Of a DNA stretch of 8,115 nucleotides, positions 1 through 5,614 are shown piece after piece. A model generated the notes under the pieces. That model ran no database searches. It was not told where the DNA came from and worked only from the letters and a program-made list of their open reading frames with translations. The position numbers and the translations under genes are program-made. Source of the DNA: Candidatus Bathyarchaeota archaeon. GTDB taxonomy: Archaea; Thermoproteota; Bathyarchaeia; Bathyarchaeales; DTEX01. The first letter of the stretch is position 1; each line of letters starts with the position of its first letter. The stretch spans positions 1-8,115 of the forward strand of contig JAGTQS010000064.1 of the NCBI GenBank assembly GCA_018397055.1, given 5' to 3'.

Positions 1-109
1 AGAGCAGCGCTTACGGTCTTTCTCCCTTCATCAAAACTATGTCCACAAAACTGATTAAACACTCAATTACGACTAAGGTCTAATCAACTATTTCACGCCA
101 AAAAAATGA

Positions 110-193
110 GAGAGAAAAAAGCAAATCATAGTTGCCGCGGGAGAAGAATGCAAAGTAGCACTTTCAGCCTTTGGAAACCTTTCAAGAAAATAG
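110..193 (+). pseudogene. possible C-terminal remnant of a thioredoxin-reductase-like protein
   Basis: A 27-codon stretch after an in-frame TGA (107-109) and before TAG (191-193) reads ERKKQIIVAAGEECKVALSA followed by FGNLSRK. This resembles the very C-terminal segment of TrxB-type flavoproteins, where a motif like 'RQ(I/V)V.AAGEG..AALSA..YL' follows the FAD-binding GD motif. I cannot find the preceding 'FAAGD' segment in any frame of bases 1-110, so this is either a decayed scrap, the end of a frameshifted gene whose body lies left of the window, or chance. The resemblance is to a short motif only, so confidence is low. Bases 1-220 otherwise hold no ORF that I can support. Confidence 0.3.
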
Positions 194-223
194 AAATGAA
201 CTCCCAATGTTAATAATGAATTC

Positions 224-318
224 TGGTGCTCCGGCCGGGATTTGAACCCGGGTTTCCGGCTTTCTTCCTTTTTGTTGTCGAAAGGCCGGAATACTTGGCC
301 GGACTATACTACCGGAGC
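224..318 (-). tRNA. tRNA-Glu (anticodon UUC) with a 17-nt intron
   Basis: On the minus strand the gene starts at 318 with acceptor GCTCCGG, which pairs with CCGGAGC at 234-228. The discriminator A (227) is followed by an encoded CCA (226-224). The T arm is CCGGG-TTCAAAT-CCCGG. The anticodon stem CCGGC (289-285) pairs with GCCGG (260-256). The loop is too long by 17 nt; removing 262-278 leaves the 7-base loop CTTTCGA with anticodon TTC. The mature length is then 75 nt including the encoded discriminator but not CCA. The body closely resembles archaeal tRNA-Glu. The unspliced loop can form a bulge-helix-bulge: exon CTTT (284-281) pairs with intron GAAG (with one G-U), flanked by 3-nt bulges CGA and AAA. 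This puts the splice sites at the canonical position 37/38. An A-rich TATA-like element lies about 40 bases upstream (around 355-368), but it is weak. Confidence 0.93.
262..278 (-). other. tRNA intron, canonical 37/38 position
   Basis: The 17-nt intron ACAACAAAAAGGAAGAA interrupts the tRNA-Glu anticodon loop one base after the anticodon. The two predicted cut sites each fall in a 3-nt bulge separated by a 4-bp helix, the structure recognised by the archaeal tRNA splicing endonuclease. The inner loop is A-rich with almost no further pairing, so this is a minimal intron with no coding capacity. Confidence 0.85.
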
Positions 319-433
319 TTTGGGTTCTTTCTCTTTCACTGCAATAGGGTGTGTTTCCTTTTTTTAAGGTTTTCACTTTTGCTGGAGGTTGGTTGTGGAG
401 GAGAATGTTAGGCTTGTGTGTTTGTTTATTGTT

Positions 434-646
434 TTATGCTTGTCCTGAGAGAAATTGCATTTGTGCGAGTCTGTCCATGACTTCGACTATTTCTCTTTCG
501 ATTTCCCGTCTTTTTTCTTTGTAGGTGTCTTCGTTGAATTCTCCTTTTTTTCGTCGTTCGTCGAGTTTTTTCAGTTCCTCAATAAGTTTGTCCGCTTGTC
601 TTTGCAGTTCCTTCTTTTTTGCATTAATGCCGTCAACATCGAACAT
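434..646 (-). CDS. small coiled-coil protein of unknown function (70 aa)
   Basis: The product is 70 residues and almost entirely charged heptad-like sequence. Residues ~8-32 form one predicted helix rich in K/E/L (KKKELQRQADKLIEELKKLD). A short turn with KKGEFNEDTYKEKRREIERE follows, then a second helix to the end. The 'KKGEF.EDTYKEK' turn resembles the short helical C-terminal oligomerisation modules (SHOCT-like) found at the ends of many prokaryotic proteins. It contains no cysteine, no membrane segment and no catalytic motif. The ATG at 646 is preceded by GCGTGACC as a weak ribosome-binding site and by a TATA-like AATAAATGG near 672-683, about 30 bases upstream. The antisense ORF over the same bases is the usual shadow of Lys/Glu-rich coding. 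It is divergent from the cyclophilin-like gene on its right. A helical hairpin acting as an adaptor or oligomeriser is plausible but not shown. Confidence 0.72.
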   Translation of the reverse strand: MFDVDGINAKKKELQRQADKLIEELKKLDERRKKGEFNEDTYKEKRREIEREIVEVMDRLAQMQFLSGQA

Positions 647-815
647 TTCTGGTCACGCTTGAATTAACAGAACCATTTATTAAGATTTCCCAAGTATTTA
701 TTATTTTGAGGCAAAGTTTACGGCTGAAAGCATCTCCAGAATACCGGTTCTCTTCAAAATTGAAGACCAAGGCGAAGCGAAAGCTGAGCTTGTAAGATTC
801 CTTTCGCCGAGAACC

Positions 816-1094
816 GTGGACTTGATAGTCAGGAAACTGCCTTTAGAGGGAAGAGCAAGCCTGCATCAAAACGAGGTTTTCTTCGAAGTTGCCTTACCAA
901 TCGGCGAGGAAAAAGCCAAAACCATCTCCGACAAGGGGATGATTGCCTACTGGCCAATGGGAAAGGCGGTTTGCGTCTTTCTTGACAAAGTTAGGCCCTA
1001 CAGCGCCATTAATCCCGTTGGGAGAATAACTGAGAACTTGTCGATTTTTGGCCAAGTGAAAAGCGGGACAAAAATCAGGGTTGAAAGAGCGTAG
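816..1094 (+). CDS. cyclophilin-like fold protein (TM1367 type); conserved N-terminus lies upstream of the first standard start
   Basis: This is a small beta-barrel protein resembling the cyclophilin-like TM1367 family, whose biochemical role is not established. Landmarks shared with the second copy at 6543-6926 are LP.EGRA, then NEVFFEV, then the YWP.GKAVCVFL strand, NPVGRI and a C-terminal FGQVKSGTKIRVERA. The first available standard start is GTG at 816, but it is clearly too late: the same frame stays open back to 684 and encodes SISRIPVLFKIEDQGEAKAE and LVRFLSPRTVD. That stretch supplies the first strands and aligns with the N-terminus of the second copy. No ATG, GTG or TTG exists in this frame between the TAA at 681 and 816. 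A TTG at 706-708 lies one base out of frame. The gene is therefore mis-startable, uses a rare start such as ATT 696, or carries a one-base indel. It converges with the 188-aa gene, and a T-run at 1098-1105 follows the stop. Confidence 0.75.
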   Translation: MDLIVRKLPLEGRASLHQNEVFFEVALPIGEEKAKTISDKGMIAYWPMGKAVCVFLDKVRPYSAINPVGRITENLSIFGQVKSGTKIRVERA

Positions 1095-1096
1095 AT

Positions 1097-1106
1097 TTGT
1101 TTTTTA
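1097..1106 (+). terminator. T-run terminator after the cyclophilin-like gene
   Basis: TTTGTTTTTTA directly follows the stop codon of the plus-strand gene, in the 22-base gap before the convergent neighbour ends. T-runs without a hairpin are enough for termination in many archaea. Confidence 0.35.
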
Positions 1107-1116
1107 CGTTGTTATG

Positions 1117-1683
1117 TTACTTTGTTCTTTGAGGTTGCCCTATTTTTTGTAGGTGCAGTTTCTGCGCTTCTTGTCGCCACCTGTTTTGCCAGCTTTTCCA
1201 TCCTGTTTTTACGAGGCGTTCTCTTAATTCGATTTTCTCAGCAACCCAGTCTAGAATCGGATAAAATCGTTTGTTGCTTTCAAGTCTGTCTCGTGGCACT
1301 CCAACTTCGACGCACCATTCTATGAAGCTTTTTTCAACTCGCTTCTGCAGTTCGCCTGTGATCACGGTTTTTTCCACGTGGAATCCTTGTTCTTCCAAAA
1401 AGCTGCGGACGCCTGAAAGAATGTATCCGGAACACACCTTGAAGCAGGTTTGTTTGTCAGGCTGCATGGCTTCCACGATTTCTCTGCCAATTCTTCGAGC
1501 GTCGTCAAGGTAGGCTTTATTCTCGAAATTCGGAGGTTGAAAAGACGTGACAGGTATCCTGCGCTCCATGTATCTACGGTCTGGAAGCTTCAGCGCTCCG
1601 ATTACGGCGCCTAAAATCAGGTCTCCCCAACCAGCATCGTCTATAAGAATTGTTTTAGTATAGATGAACTGGTCAAGAGCCAT
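1117..1683 (-). CDS. uncharacterised protein with an RNase HII/HIII-like N-terminal motif (188 aa)
   Basis: I do not recognise the family by name. Near the N-terminus, residues 12-31 read ILIDDAGWGDLILGAVIGAL. The spacing D-D-x-G-x-G-D followed by LG and VxGA matches motif I of type 2 RNases H ('DE.GKGD..GPLVVAA'). LDDARRIGREI at residues 59-69 sits where those enzymes have the 'DSKKL' motif. Later segments are VCSGYILSGVRSFLEEQGF, a beta-hairpin-like VEKTVITGELQKRVEKSF, and a basic, tryptophan-containing helical tail (WKSWQNRWRQEAQK). There is no signal peptide or membrane span. The start at 1683 is well supported: AAAGGAG lies 9 bases upstream, and a TATA-like TTATATTT lies at about 1737-1744. 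It is separated from S25e by a terminator, so it is probably transcribed alone. The RNase H-fold assignment is inference from motifs. A non-catalytic relative or an unrelated protein remains possible. Confidence 0.85.
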   Translation of the reverse strand: MALDQFIYTKTILIDDAGWGDLILGAVIGALKLPDRRYMERRIPVTSFQPPNFENKAYLDDARRIGREIVEAMQPDKQTCFKVCSGYILSGVRSFLEEQGFHVEKTVITGELQKRVEKSFIEWCVEVGVPRDRLESNKRFYPILDWVAEKIELRERLVKTGWKSWQNRWRQEAQKLHLQKIGQPQRTK

Positions 1684-1734
1684 GAATAAGAACTCCTTTA
1701 GAAGAGAACGTTGCTATTTGAGAGCTCCGCTTCC

Positions 1735-1747
1735 AAATATAACTTAA
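1735..1747 (-). promoter_or_regulatory. TATA box for the 188-aa gene
   Basis: On the minus strand AAGTTATATTTGG lies about 55-60 bases before the ATG at 1683. Initiation about 25 bases downstream would give a ~25-base leader that carries the AAAGGAG site. A second, more distal candidate (TTTATAATT, ~1793-1801) also exists in this gap. Confidence 0.45.
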
Positions 1748-1804
1748 TCAGGCCCAATTTAAAACTTTAGCTTTTTCACTAAATAAGAAAGAATTATAAA
1801 CCCA

Positions 1805-1829
1805 TAAAAATGTTGGAAGGCTTTTCCAA
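1805..1829 (-). terminator. hairpin plus T-run terminator after S25e
   Basis: Thirteen bases past the S25e stop, the minus strand has TTGGAA-AAGCC-TTCCAA, a perfect 6-bp stem with a 5-base loop, then CATTTTTATG. A stem followed by five T's in this position fits an intrinsic-type terminator, although archaea often need only the T-run. Confidence 0.5.
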
Positions 1830-1841
1830 AAGGAACTCTTG

Positions 1842-2186
1842 CTAAGAACTCGCTGCAAATTTGTAAATTTTGGTTCCTTTTCCGCTTGAAACAAAGGTAA
1901 CGAGTCCTTGGCGTTGGAGCTCCTCAAGAAAATCTCGTGCAACGCTTAGCTTAAGGTTTAAACGGGAAGCTAAAGAGTAAGGCGTGAGAACCTTCATTCC
2001 TTGAAGCTCCTTTTCTATCCTCTTGTCCCTTGGATTAGGAACCGTTATACCCGTAATTCTTTTTTCAGCAGCTGAAGAGGTGCTGCTTGGCCCGCTGCTT
2101 TTCCCCTTAGGTTGGGTTTTTCGCTCCTCGGTTTCTTGGGATTTTGCCATTTGGGTGATGCTTTTCTTCTTTTTTCCTCCACCCAT
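1842..2186 (-). CDS. rps25e: 30S ribosomal protein S25e
   Basis: This is the small-subunit ribosomal protein S25e (114 aa), shared by eukaryotes and TACK-type archaea and absent from bacteria. The N-terminal ~45 residues are lysine/serine-rich and disordered (MGGGKKKKSITQMAKSQETE...), typical of the family. The C-terminal winged-helix core contains MKVLTPYSLASRLNLKLSVA, RDFLEELQRQGLV and a final SSGKGTKIYKF, which match the S25e pattern directly. The ATG at 2186 has AGGCGA about 8 bases upstream. It follows tes after 48 bases, but a strong TATA/BRE pair lies in that gap, so it can be expressed on its own. The terminator downstream closes the unit. A long antisense/overlapping frame at 2045-2248 is a shadow. 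Confidence 0.95.
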   Translation of the reverse strand: MGGGKKKKSITQMAKSQETEERKTQPKGKSSGPSSTSSAAEKRITGITVPNPRDKRIEKELQGMKVLTPYSLASRLNLKLSVARDFLEELQRQGLVTFVSSGKGTKIYKFAASS

Positions 2187-2219
2187 ATTTTTCGCCTAAC
2201 TCTGTTCAAGCATTGCTTA

Positions 2220-2233
2220 AATTTATAGGTTTC
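2220..2233 (-). promoter_or_regulatory. BRE + TATA promoter of S25e
   Basis: The minus strand reads GAAACC-TATAAATT immediately after the tes stop codon. BRE-like GAAACC (2233-2228) abuts TATAAATT (2227-2220). Initiation ~25 bases on, near 2199, leaves a leader of roughly a dozen bases carrying AGGCGA before the ATG at 2186. This is the clearest core promoter in the window. Confidence 0.65.
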
Positions 2234-2234
2234 T

Positions 2235-3725
2235 CTAGGCAACTGCATCTATGTCTTTTTTGCTGGCTTTCTTCCACTCCTCAATTGGGAATCCAAGATT
2301 TTTCTCGATTTTTGGTCTATGAATCGAGTTCATCGTGCAGAACGGAATAATTCTTCCATCTGGCACCGCGTAGTGGATGCAGCACCGTTGAACTCTTTCA
2401 AGGTCAAAGTTATACGGGTCCATAAAGTGCATAGAAGAAACCATGAGCATTTTTCTGTGAAGATCGCCTAACGCATTGTAGCTGCCTGTTTTTAGCAGTG
2501 GCCAAATGTATTTTCTCAGCATTCCAAGGTTGATGTGGCGCATTGAGCCGATAATCTTCATTTTTAGTCTTGTTTCATGTCCCTTATCTGATTCCTCATA
2601 GACTCCTCTCATCAAATTGATGAAGCCGTCAACGTTTCCGTATTTTGTTATTGGAACCATTTTTCCGTCTTCAACAAAAACGTATGTAGCCATTCCACAA
2701 TGAGGGTGAGCCGTAAATTCCACGTAACGTTTCTTTTTCAGGGCGCCCACAGCCTTAGACACCGGCACAACGGTTGAAACAGGGTAAAAGTCAGAAACCT
2801 TAATTTGGGCATTTGTTTGTTTTTCAACCTGTTTCATGAATTCAGGAATCGTTATCCGCATCTCCTTCCGTTGTTTTTCAGGAACTCGCCCACAGATGGA
2901 GACAGGTTGAAAGTTCACACATCGGACGATGTCGAAATTGTCCACTGCAAACTTTAATATGTCGCCAATCTGGTGGTCGTTTACTCCCTTAACCAAGGTG
3001 CAAACTAACACTATGCTTCGCAATCCTGCTTCTCTACAGTTTTCAATAGCTTGAAACTTAATTTGGGTTAAGTCAGCTCCCCTCGTAAATTTGTAAACGT
3101 CAGGTGTTACGCCGTCAAACTGCAGATAAATTGTGCTTACTCCAGCCTCTTTCAAGCTTCGGCAGTAATCAACGCTTGACGCAAGTCTCAAGCCGTTCGT
3201 GTTAACCTCAACATGCCTGATGCCCTTGCTCTTTGCCATTCTTACTAGGTCAGTTAGATCCTCTCGAATCGTCGGTTCTCCACCTGAAAACTGCAAAGCA
3301 TCTGTGTGCACGGGTCTGTTGCTACGTAAGTTATCAAGCATCGCCTCAATCTGATCTTTTGTAGGCTCATAAACATAGCCGGTTGCCCCAGCCGTAGCAA
3401 AACACACTGGGCATCTAAGGTTGCAGCGGTTTGTAACGTCAATTATGGCGAGAACCGTGTGAGATTTGTGCTGAGGGCATAGGCCACAGTCAAACGGGCA
3501 GTTAAGCTTCGTCTCTGTTCTGGGATTCTCAACTCCGTTTCCAATGTATTCGTAGGCTTTAACTCGCTCGTACTGCTCATAGTCTGACCAGTAAACGTCC
3601 TGATATGAACCGTGTTCTGGGCATTCTTTTTTTATGTATACAATGTTGTTTTCCTCGAAGATTGTGGCATCCAAAACTTTCAGGCATTCCGGGCAAAGAG
3701 ACTTGGTCTGTTTGATGACCTTCAT
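2235..3725 (-). CDS. tes: tetraether lipid synthase (radical SAM, MJ0619-like)
   Basis: This 496-aa protein matches the length and cysteine layout of the archaeal tetraether synthase family. That family joins the phytanyl chain ends of two archaeol-type lipids (sp3-sp3 C-C bond) to make glycerol dialkyl glycerol tetraethers on the membrane's inner face. Visible elements, in order, are an N-terminal metal-site-like C11-x2-C14...C35-x2-H38, then C76-x3-C80-x2-C83 for an extra cluster. The radical SAM motif C101-x3-C105-x2-C108 sits within NRCNLRCPVCFA. SGGEPT is at 147-152 (SAM binding). A C-terminal C448-C449...C463 set (QRCCIHYAVPDGRIIPFC) probably ligates a third cluster. The ATG at 3725 has GGTGA only 3 bases upstream. 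It is divergent from a TrmB-family regulator across a 92-bp gap with two palindromes. Other uncharacterised radical SAM proteins share parts of this layout, but the full set favours Tes. Confidence 0.87.
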   Translation of the reverse strand: MKVIKQTKSLCPECLKVLDATIFEENNIVYIKKECPEHGSYQDVYWSDYEQYERVKAYEYIGNGVENPRTETKLNCPFDCGLCPQHKSHTVLAIIDVTNRCNLRCPVCFATAGATGYVYEPTKDQIEAMLDNLRSNRPVHTDALQFSGGEPTIREDLTDLVRMAKSKGIRHVEVNTNGLRLASSVDYCRSLKEAGVSTIYLQFDGVTPDVYKFTRGADLTQIKFQAIENCREAGLRSIVLVCTLVKGVNDHQIGDILKFAVDNFDIVRCVNFQPVSICGRVPEKQRKEMRITIPEFMKQVEKQTNAQIKVSDFYPVSTVVPVSKAVGALKKKRYVEFTAHPHCGMATYVFVEDGKMVPITKYGNVDGFINLMRGVYEESDKGHETRLKMKIIGSMRHINLGMLRKYIWPLLKTGSYNALGDLHRKMLMVSSMHFMDPYNFDLERVQRCCIHYAVPDGRIIPFCTMNSIHRPKIEKNLGFPIEEWKKASKKDIDAVA

Positions 3726-3742
3726 TTTTCACCACTCTGGGT

Positions 3743-3758
3743 TGTAACATTTATTACA
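3743..3758. promoter_or_regulatory. 16-bp imperfect palindrome between tes and trmB
   Basis: TGTAACATTTATTACA has perfect TGTAA/TTACA arms around a 6-base AT-rich centre, and one further inner A-T pair also matches. Its left edge is 18 bases from the tes ATG. The minus-strand reading AATAAATG inside it could be the tes TATA element, so a bound protein would block tes. It also lies ~15 bases upstream of the regulator's TATA box. Confidence 0.45.
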
Positions 3759-3772
3759 TGGTTGAACGTTTT

Positions 3773-3782
3773 TTGTATAATA
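3773..3782 (+). promoter_or_regulatory. TATA box of the TrmB-family gene
   Basis: TTGTATAATA lies ~25-30 bases before the predicted start near 3804, giving a short leader that begins around the GGTGA ribosome-binding site of the TTG at 3818. Confidence 0.5.
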
Positions 3783-3796
3783 AGGTTTCCAAACCT
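3783..3796. promoter_or_regulatory. perfect palindrome AGGTTT-CC-AAACCT, candidate operator
   Basis: The 6-bp arms are perfect around a CC centre. The site lies directly between the regulator's TATA box and its expected transcription start. That is the classical place for a repressor operator, so autoregulation by the adjacent TrmB-family protein is the natural inference. Confidence 0.5.
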
Positions 3797-3817
3797 CTCC
3801 TAAGGTGAAAGGTTGGT

Positions 3818-4570
3818 TTGCTGGAAAATATCAGTGAAGAAGCAAAGAACGCTTTGAGAGAAGCTGGACTAACCGAGTACGAAACTCGTGCTTACCTGTA
3901 CCTCTTACAGGAAGGAATGTCAACAGCGAGGCAAATCAGCAACGAAGCGAACGTTCCGTACTCAAAAATTTATGAGGTCCTAAACTCGTTGGAAAGAAAA
4001 GGCTGGGCTAAGACCCAGACGGATAGACCTCGCCAGTACTATCCGAAATCTCCTAGTGAAGCTCTAGATGCAACTCGGTTGAGGCTTGAAAACATGATGA
4101 AGTCTTGGCGCAACACGGTCATTGAGGAACTTCAACCGTTATACGAGAAGAGAGAAATAAGGGAGAAGCCGGACATCTGGATTCTCCGGGGCGAATTCGA
4201 CGCAATAGCAAAGCTAAAGGACCTCATCAACAATGCCAAAACGGAGTTGATGTTTGCGGTTCCGCTTTTAACAGAGCCTCTTCTTTACGCAATTATACCC
4301 TTTTTTAACGAGCTCATAAGAAAGGACATCAAGGTTCAGATTATGGTTACGAAGGACTTCAATTTTGACACTGAAATTTTTTCTCGAAACTACGAAGTTA
4401 GAAGAAGAGACAGCATGTTTGGCGGAGGCGTAATAGCTGACGGAGTTGAAGCTCTTCTCATACTTGGTGAAAAAAAGCCTTCATTAATCATATGGTCAGA
4501 TCACAGCGGACTTGTAAAATTCGCAAAAGACTATTTCCAACATTTGTGGAACACAGCTAAGCCTTTATAA
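3818..4570 (+). CDS. TrmB-family transcriptional regulator
   Basis: This is a 250-aa archaeal sugar/metabolite-type regulator. Residues ~10-80 form the TrmB winged helix-turn-helix: LTEYETRAYLYLLQEGMSTA, then a recognition-helix region with VPYSKIYEVLNSLERKGW, and RPRQYYPKSP as the wing. A helical linker (~85-125) precedes an effector/dimer domain beginning WILRGEFDAIAKLKDLINNA, with PLD-like beta strands (KTELMFAVPLL, VQIMVTKDF) and IADGVEALLIL. The length fits TrmB-like proteins that lack the long sugar-binding extension. The TTG start at 3818 is forced by an in-frame TGA at 3806-3808 and has GGTGA (3804-3808) 9 bases upstream. It is divergent from tes and converges with mdh, with only 7 bases between stops. 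Two palindromes in its promoter region suggest autoregulation. The ligand and targets are unknown, and sugar metabolism or lipid control are both open. Confidence 0.9.
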   Translation: MLENISEEAKNALREAGLTEYETRAYLYLLQEGMSTARQISNEANVPYSKIYEVLNSLERKGWAKTQTDRPRQYYPKSPSEALDATRLRLENMMKSWRNTVIEELQPLYEKREIREKPDIWILRGEFDAIAKLKDLINNAKTELMFAVPLLTEPLLYAIIPFFNELIRKDIKVQIMVTKDFNFDTEIFSRNYEVRRRDSMFGGGVIADGVEALLILGEKKPSLIIWSDHSGLVKFAKDYFQHLWNTAKPL

Positions 4571-4577
4571 CATTCGT

Positions 4578-5492
4578 CTATAAGCCGAAAATACTCTTAA
4601 TCGTCTCTTTCAGCTGATGAGCTCCTTTGAGAAACAATGTTTTCTCATTGTCATCCAGTTTCCATTCGACGACTTTTTCAATTCCGTTGCGACCAAGTAT
4701 AACTGGAACACCTATGCTAACATCTTGAAGGCCATATTCACCATTCAAAACGCAAGAGCAAACAGCAAGCTTCTTCTCATCCTTGATTATTGCTTCAACC
4801 ATGTTGGCTGTGTTGCAAGCAGGAGCATAAATCGTTGCGCCCTTCTTGGAAATAACTTGTAACGCAGAGTCTCTTAGCTTGTTCATGACTTCAACACGGT
4901 CTACCTCTGAAATGGTTTTCTTTCGGTTTCCTAGTCTTACTTGGCTGAACACTGGAACCTGATTTTCTCCATGTTCTCCAATAACGTATGCATCAACATC
5001 GAGGCTGGAAACTCCGTATTTGGAAGCAAGAACCGTTCTTAACCTTGCTGAATCAAGCATGCCGCCGCTGCCGAGAATCTTTGTTTTGTCCATGGCTGTT
5101 GTTTTCCACATTACGTAATTCATCACGTCCATAGGATTAGTAAGCGTGATTATCACGGAGGCTCCGCCAAGTTTTTTTAGTTCCAAAGCCACGGATTTGA
5201 TGATTTTTGTGTTTGCCTCAAGAAGTTCCATCCTTGATTTCATATCTGGGGTTCTTGGCTTTCCAGCTGTAACAACAATTACGTTTGAATCACTAGCTTC
5301 TTCGTAGCTTCCTGCAAGAACTTCTGTGTCATTTCGGAAGGCTATTGCCTGTGCAATGTCTAAGGCGTTTCCTTCAGCCAGTTCATGATAGACATCAACA
5401 AGAACAATTCTGTCAACAAAATCACGAACCGCAATTTCATAGGCAATGCATGACCCAAGATTTCCAACGCCAATAATTGTTGCCTTAATCAT
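4578..5492 (-). CDS. mdh: malate dehydrogenase (NAD-dependent, LDH-like type)
   Basis: This enzyme interconverts malate and oxaloacetate in the cytoplasm. I place the start at ATG 5492 (304 aa), just before the first beta strand. The frame is open to an ATG at 5570, but the extra 26 residues have no family counterpart. Numbering from 5492, GVGNLG (8-13) is the dinucleotide loop. D33 ends the second strand (LVDV), indicating NAD rather than NADP. R80 in GKPRTP occupies the specificity position that is Gln in lactate dehydrogenases, so malate is preferred. R87, N119, D147/R150 (LDSARLR) and catalytic H174 (GEHGENQVP) complete the active site. No strong ribosome-binding site is visible before 5492. 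It converges with the TrmB-family gene and is divergent from the deacetylase, so it is probably a single-gene unit. LDH activity is the main alternative and is unlikely given R80. Confidence 0.93.
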   Translation of the reverse strand: MIKATIIGVGNLGSCIAYEIAVRDFVDRIVLVDVYHELAEGNALDIAQAIAFRNDTEVLAGSYEEASDSNVIVVTAGKPRTPDMKSRMELLEANTKIIKSVALELKKLGGASVIITLTNPMDVMNYVMWKTTAMDKTKILGSGGMLDSARLRTVLASKYGVSSLDVDAYVIGEHGENQVPVFSQVRLGNRKKTISEVDRVEVMNKLRDSALQVISKKGATIYAPACNTANMVEAIIKDEKKLAVCSCVLNGEYGLQDVSIGVPVILGRNGIEKVVEWKLDDNEKTLFLKGAHQLKETIKSIFGL

Positions 5493-5614
5493 AACAAAAT
5501 GTAAGGAGCAGTCATCGAATAACAGTTTCTCTAGAAAAAATCTTTGATAGGACTTAACCAGCATTCGCAAAAGCTTATTTGAACTGGGGAGGTACCATCA
5601 CATAGTGACAATAA

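Noticed and set aside
3..83. Plus-strand open stretch entering from the left edge (ending ...KLIKHSITTKV)
   Set aside because: All three plus frames are open for 50 bases or more here, and none shows a recognisable protein.
106..213. Plus-strand 35-codon ORF starting MREKKANHS
   Set aside because: Short, no ribosome-binding site, no family, and it overlaps the better-supported flavoprotein-like frame.
226..411. Plus- and minus-strand ORFs of ~60 codons over the tRNA region
   Set aside because: They run across the tRNA-Glu gene and have no protein-like motifs.
1748..1942. Minus-strand 64-codon ORF over the S25e 3' end
   Set aside because: It overlaps S25e in another frame and runs through its terminator hairpin.
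4578..5492. Lactate dehydrogenase instead of malate dehydrogenase
   Set aside because: The specificity position is Arg (GKPRTP), as in malate dehydrogenases, rather than Gln.
5493..5570. N-terminal extension of malate dehydrogenase from ATG 5570
   Set aside because: The 26 extra residues precede the first Rossmann strand, which normally starts the protein, and have no family counterpart; they could not be assigned as a targeting or membrane segment.
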